Positions 61,857 to 64,000 of a stretch of 64,000 nucleotides of DNA are shown one piece after another. This DNA comes from Physcomitrium patens (Eukaryota; Streptophyta; Bryopsida; Funariales; Funariaceae), in NCBI RefSeq assembly GCF_000002425.4, contig NC_037265.1, forward strand, positions 10,394,707 through 10,458,706, read 5' to 3'. Made by a program: the position numbers and the translations under genes. Numbering within the stretch: position 1 is the first letter of the stretch; the number at the start of each line of letters is the position of its first letter. A model generated the notes under the pieces. It was not told where the DNA came from, made no database searches, and saw nothing but the letters and a program-made list of their open reading frames with translations.

Positions 61857-64000
61857 TTATGGAGAAATTAAGCATACTACTCAACATTGTCTAAAAAAGT
61901 AACGCAATCATAAAATGAGAAGCACGATTGCCAAAGAAGATAATGTATCAAAAAATGAGTTTTTTCAGCTATAATAGGAACCGTTGTCGTAATACGTGAA
62001 GTCTTGCTTGAGAATGCTGTGGGCACCTAGTTATGGAAGGTAGAATGGAAATTTCAACAAAAAATTTCTAATTCTAATAGAGCACTAATAATGCTAAATA
62101 AGCTTGAATCAAATTTAGAAAAACCTCAAAAGAATTCCAAAGAAACAATAAGAAATCTTAAAGAAATATTAGAATGATTACAAACATATCTCAAATACAT
62201 CTCAATTCAATCTTAATTTAATCCTAGTTGAAATCTTATTGGACTTTATTTAAACTTTAGGCCAAAAACTAATTAAATCTTAAATCCTAAAAAAACTCAA
62301 ATAAAATCTTAAATCCTAAATCAAATCTTGATCAAATCCTAACCAAACCTTAAATCTTAAATCAAGCCCTAAATTCTATATTCTAAATCAAATCTTAATC
62401 AAACCCTAGTCTTAAATCAAATCTTAAATAAATCCTTATCAAATCCTAATCTTAAATCAAATCCTAACCAAATCCTAACCATAAATTAAATCCTAACCAA
62501 ACCCTAGTAATTTCTATAATAGAATTAAATCTCAATAACTAATGAATGAACCGTTAATCTTAACTCAAATTTTTCACACTTCTTAAAAACTAAGTTGAAA
62601 ACAAGCACAAAAATTTTGAAAATGATCGAAATTACCAAATAGGCGATAACCTCAAAAACGTGTTTGGGTATTGGACGACTTCCTTCTCCAATCTTGATGC
62701 CAATCTCTTAGAGCCAATATCTCTATTTTTCACTATTCGATTGATCTCAAAATTCTCATATATATAGAAAAACAAGTCTAATATTCTCTCACATAAATTT
62801 CACTCCAATCTAACTAGTAGATTGCAAAAAATCTTAAAAATCCTCATTGGACCTAAAATTCTACTTTCTGAGACCTTGACTCACTTAAACCTCAATAATC
62901 CTCAATTCAACCATTAGATCAAGCTCAAATTCACAATACATATTGAAAACAACTATAACCATTAACCTACTAAAATTTCACCTATAAATCTATTACAAAA
63001 CTCTTGAAATCATCCAAAATATAAATCCTATTTTATTTCACAAAATCCAAGTCATTCAAAACTAACCTTGACTTTGCAAAGCTCTTACAAAGTCAATACA
63101 AATCCAAACCATCCAAAACTAATGCTCATTGAAATCCTATTAAGTTTGTTCTCTAATCCCACTCTTTGATCTTCAAAAGAGACCCGAAGTCGTCGTCAAG
63201 ACTCGATTTTGTTCCTTGGGATCTGATTTTGACCTTGGTTCATAACCAACCCTCTTTGGGTATCAATATCTAGTTTTTCTAAATAATTTTTGCTATAATT
63301 TACTCTTAACTTCTTCCTAAAGATGCTTGTATCATTTATTTTTTCAATCTACTTTGTTTTGCCTTATTTATGGCTCTACAAAGTAAATAGAAGTCACTTT
63401 TTTAAAAAGGTAGTATTACTACTAAAAAATTTTACTACCTCCCTATCTTATCCATATTTTTCTATTTTATCTTTTAACTTGGCTCTTCTATAATAAGATC
63501 TATATTATCATCTTTCACCATATAGTCGTATTACAATACGACACCATGCGCCAGGAATCATATGCAACACCTACTAAAGGTCCTATTTTCTCCTCAAATC
63601 TCTCACCTTATTTTGCAATAAATATATGTTTAAGACCTAAAAATCACAAAGTCTTTGCATTATTAGATTTAAAAAATTCAACTTGTTTCATAGACAAAGA
63701 CTTTATTAAAAAAATAAGAAATATTTTTAGTCAAAAAAAATAAACTCGTACAAGTAGAAGTCGTAGATGGTTGTTTATTGTCTTCTAAAGATGTAATGTA
63801 TAATATATATTTTCCTTTTAATATAGAAATTAAAGATCATAATAGTATAAAAATATAAAAATTGATAAGATCTCCTTTTAATCCAATTATTTTAGAATTA
63901 TTATAGTTAAAAAAATATTACCTTCAAATAGATTAGATTTATTGTGATCTTAAATTTTTTTTTAATTTAATCCAAAATTTTATAGTGAAGTAGAAATAGA
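61857..64000 (+). mobile_element. Family-1 chromovirus fragment running off the window, split by a long LTR
   Basis: Positions 61857-61984 match the gag end of element B (near 39230-39350). From 63544 the protease region resumes (matching 39353 onward, with SNLSPYFAINICLRPKNHKV near 63600) and continues to the window end. The 5' part and LTR are missing on the left. Broken. Confidence 0.7.
61985..63543 (+). repeat. Long LTR (about 1.56 kb), probably solo, nested in chromovirus
   Basis: Starts TGTCGTAATACG and ends CGTATTACAATACGACA, a clear terminal inverted match. It is flanked by ACCGT on the left and an ACCAT that overlaps the last LTR base on the right, consistent with a target duplication. 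Relatives are at 23659-25210 and about 5200-6490. It has no internal genes. Positions 62225-62520 consist of degenerate AAATCCTAA-like units. Confidence 0.78.

Noticed and set aside
1-64000. CRISPR array, bacterial operon, tRNA or rRNA gene
   Set aside because: No regularly spaced identical repeats, no ribosome-binding-site-led gene clusters, and no tRNA or rRNA sequence was recognised on reading both strands.

Overview
The window looks like nuclear DNA of a land plant. The best guess is a bryophyte or another lineage with swimming sperm. The evidence is one intron-rich plant-type PP2C phosphatase gene, a linker-histone-domain gene whose tail is arginine-rich like the H1-derived sperm protamines of liverworts, Ty3 elements with chromodomains, and one Ty1/copia element. 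No bacterial features, CRISPR array, rRNA or tRNA gene was seen. The species cannot be named from the sequence alone.

Layout. Positions 1-48000 are a very AT-rich desert made almost wholly of decayed LTR elements nested in one another. At about 1.8-2.6 kb the minus strand carries a fossil host protein kinase. Next come a long-LTR family copy (5.2-6.5 kb), a solo family-1 LTR (6.8-7.4 kb), a different Ty3 element on the minus strand (8.8-11.3 kb), and a Ty3 element with unusual, fungal-looking pol motifs and its own LTRs (11.3-19.3 kb). A family-1 chromovirus on the minus strand follows (19.3-26.6 kb), itself hit by a 1.55 kb long LTR. An unexplained GC-rich island lies at 27.5-28.7 kb. From 28.7 to 44.9 kb an old minus-strand family-1 chromovirus is split by two younger family-1 copies on the plus strand (30.1-36.5 and 38.3-43.9 kb), both with LTR pairs and near-identical target-site duplications. 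LTR and 3'-end fragments run to 46.8 kb.

The host gene island runs from about 48.0 to 60.5 kb, interrupted by a 5.9 kb copia element (48160-54034) that landed in the upstream flank of the PP2C gene. The PP2C gene has ten coding exons (55834-58893) that give an apparently intact 333-residue protein. One kilobase further on, in the same direction, is the H1/protamine-like gene (59887-60324), whose frame stays open for 50 codons past its first stop. After that, AT-rich DNA resumes with another family-1 fragment (61.9 kb to the window end) carrying a second full-length 1.55 kb long LTR.

The two live-looking genes have no evident shared pathway. The PP2C is a general signalling phosphatase, while the H1-like protein would package sperm chromatin. 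Differences between paired LTRs are overwhelmingly transitions, which fits methylation-driven cytosine loss and would explain why the repeats are so AT-rich while the gene island is not. All element copies here are broken fossils. Boundaries and divergence counts were made by eye.
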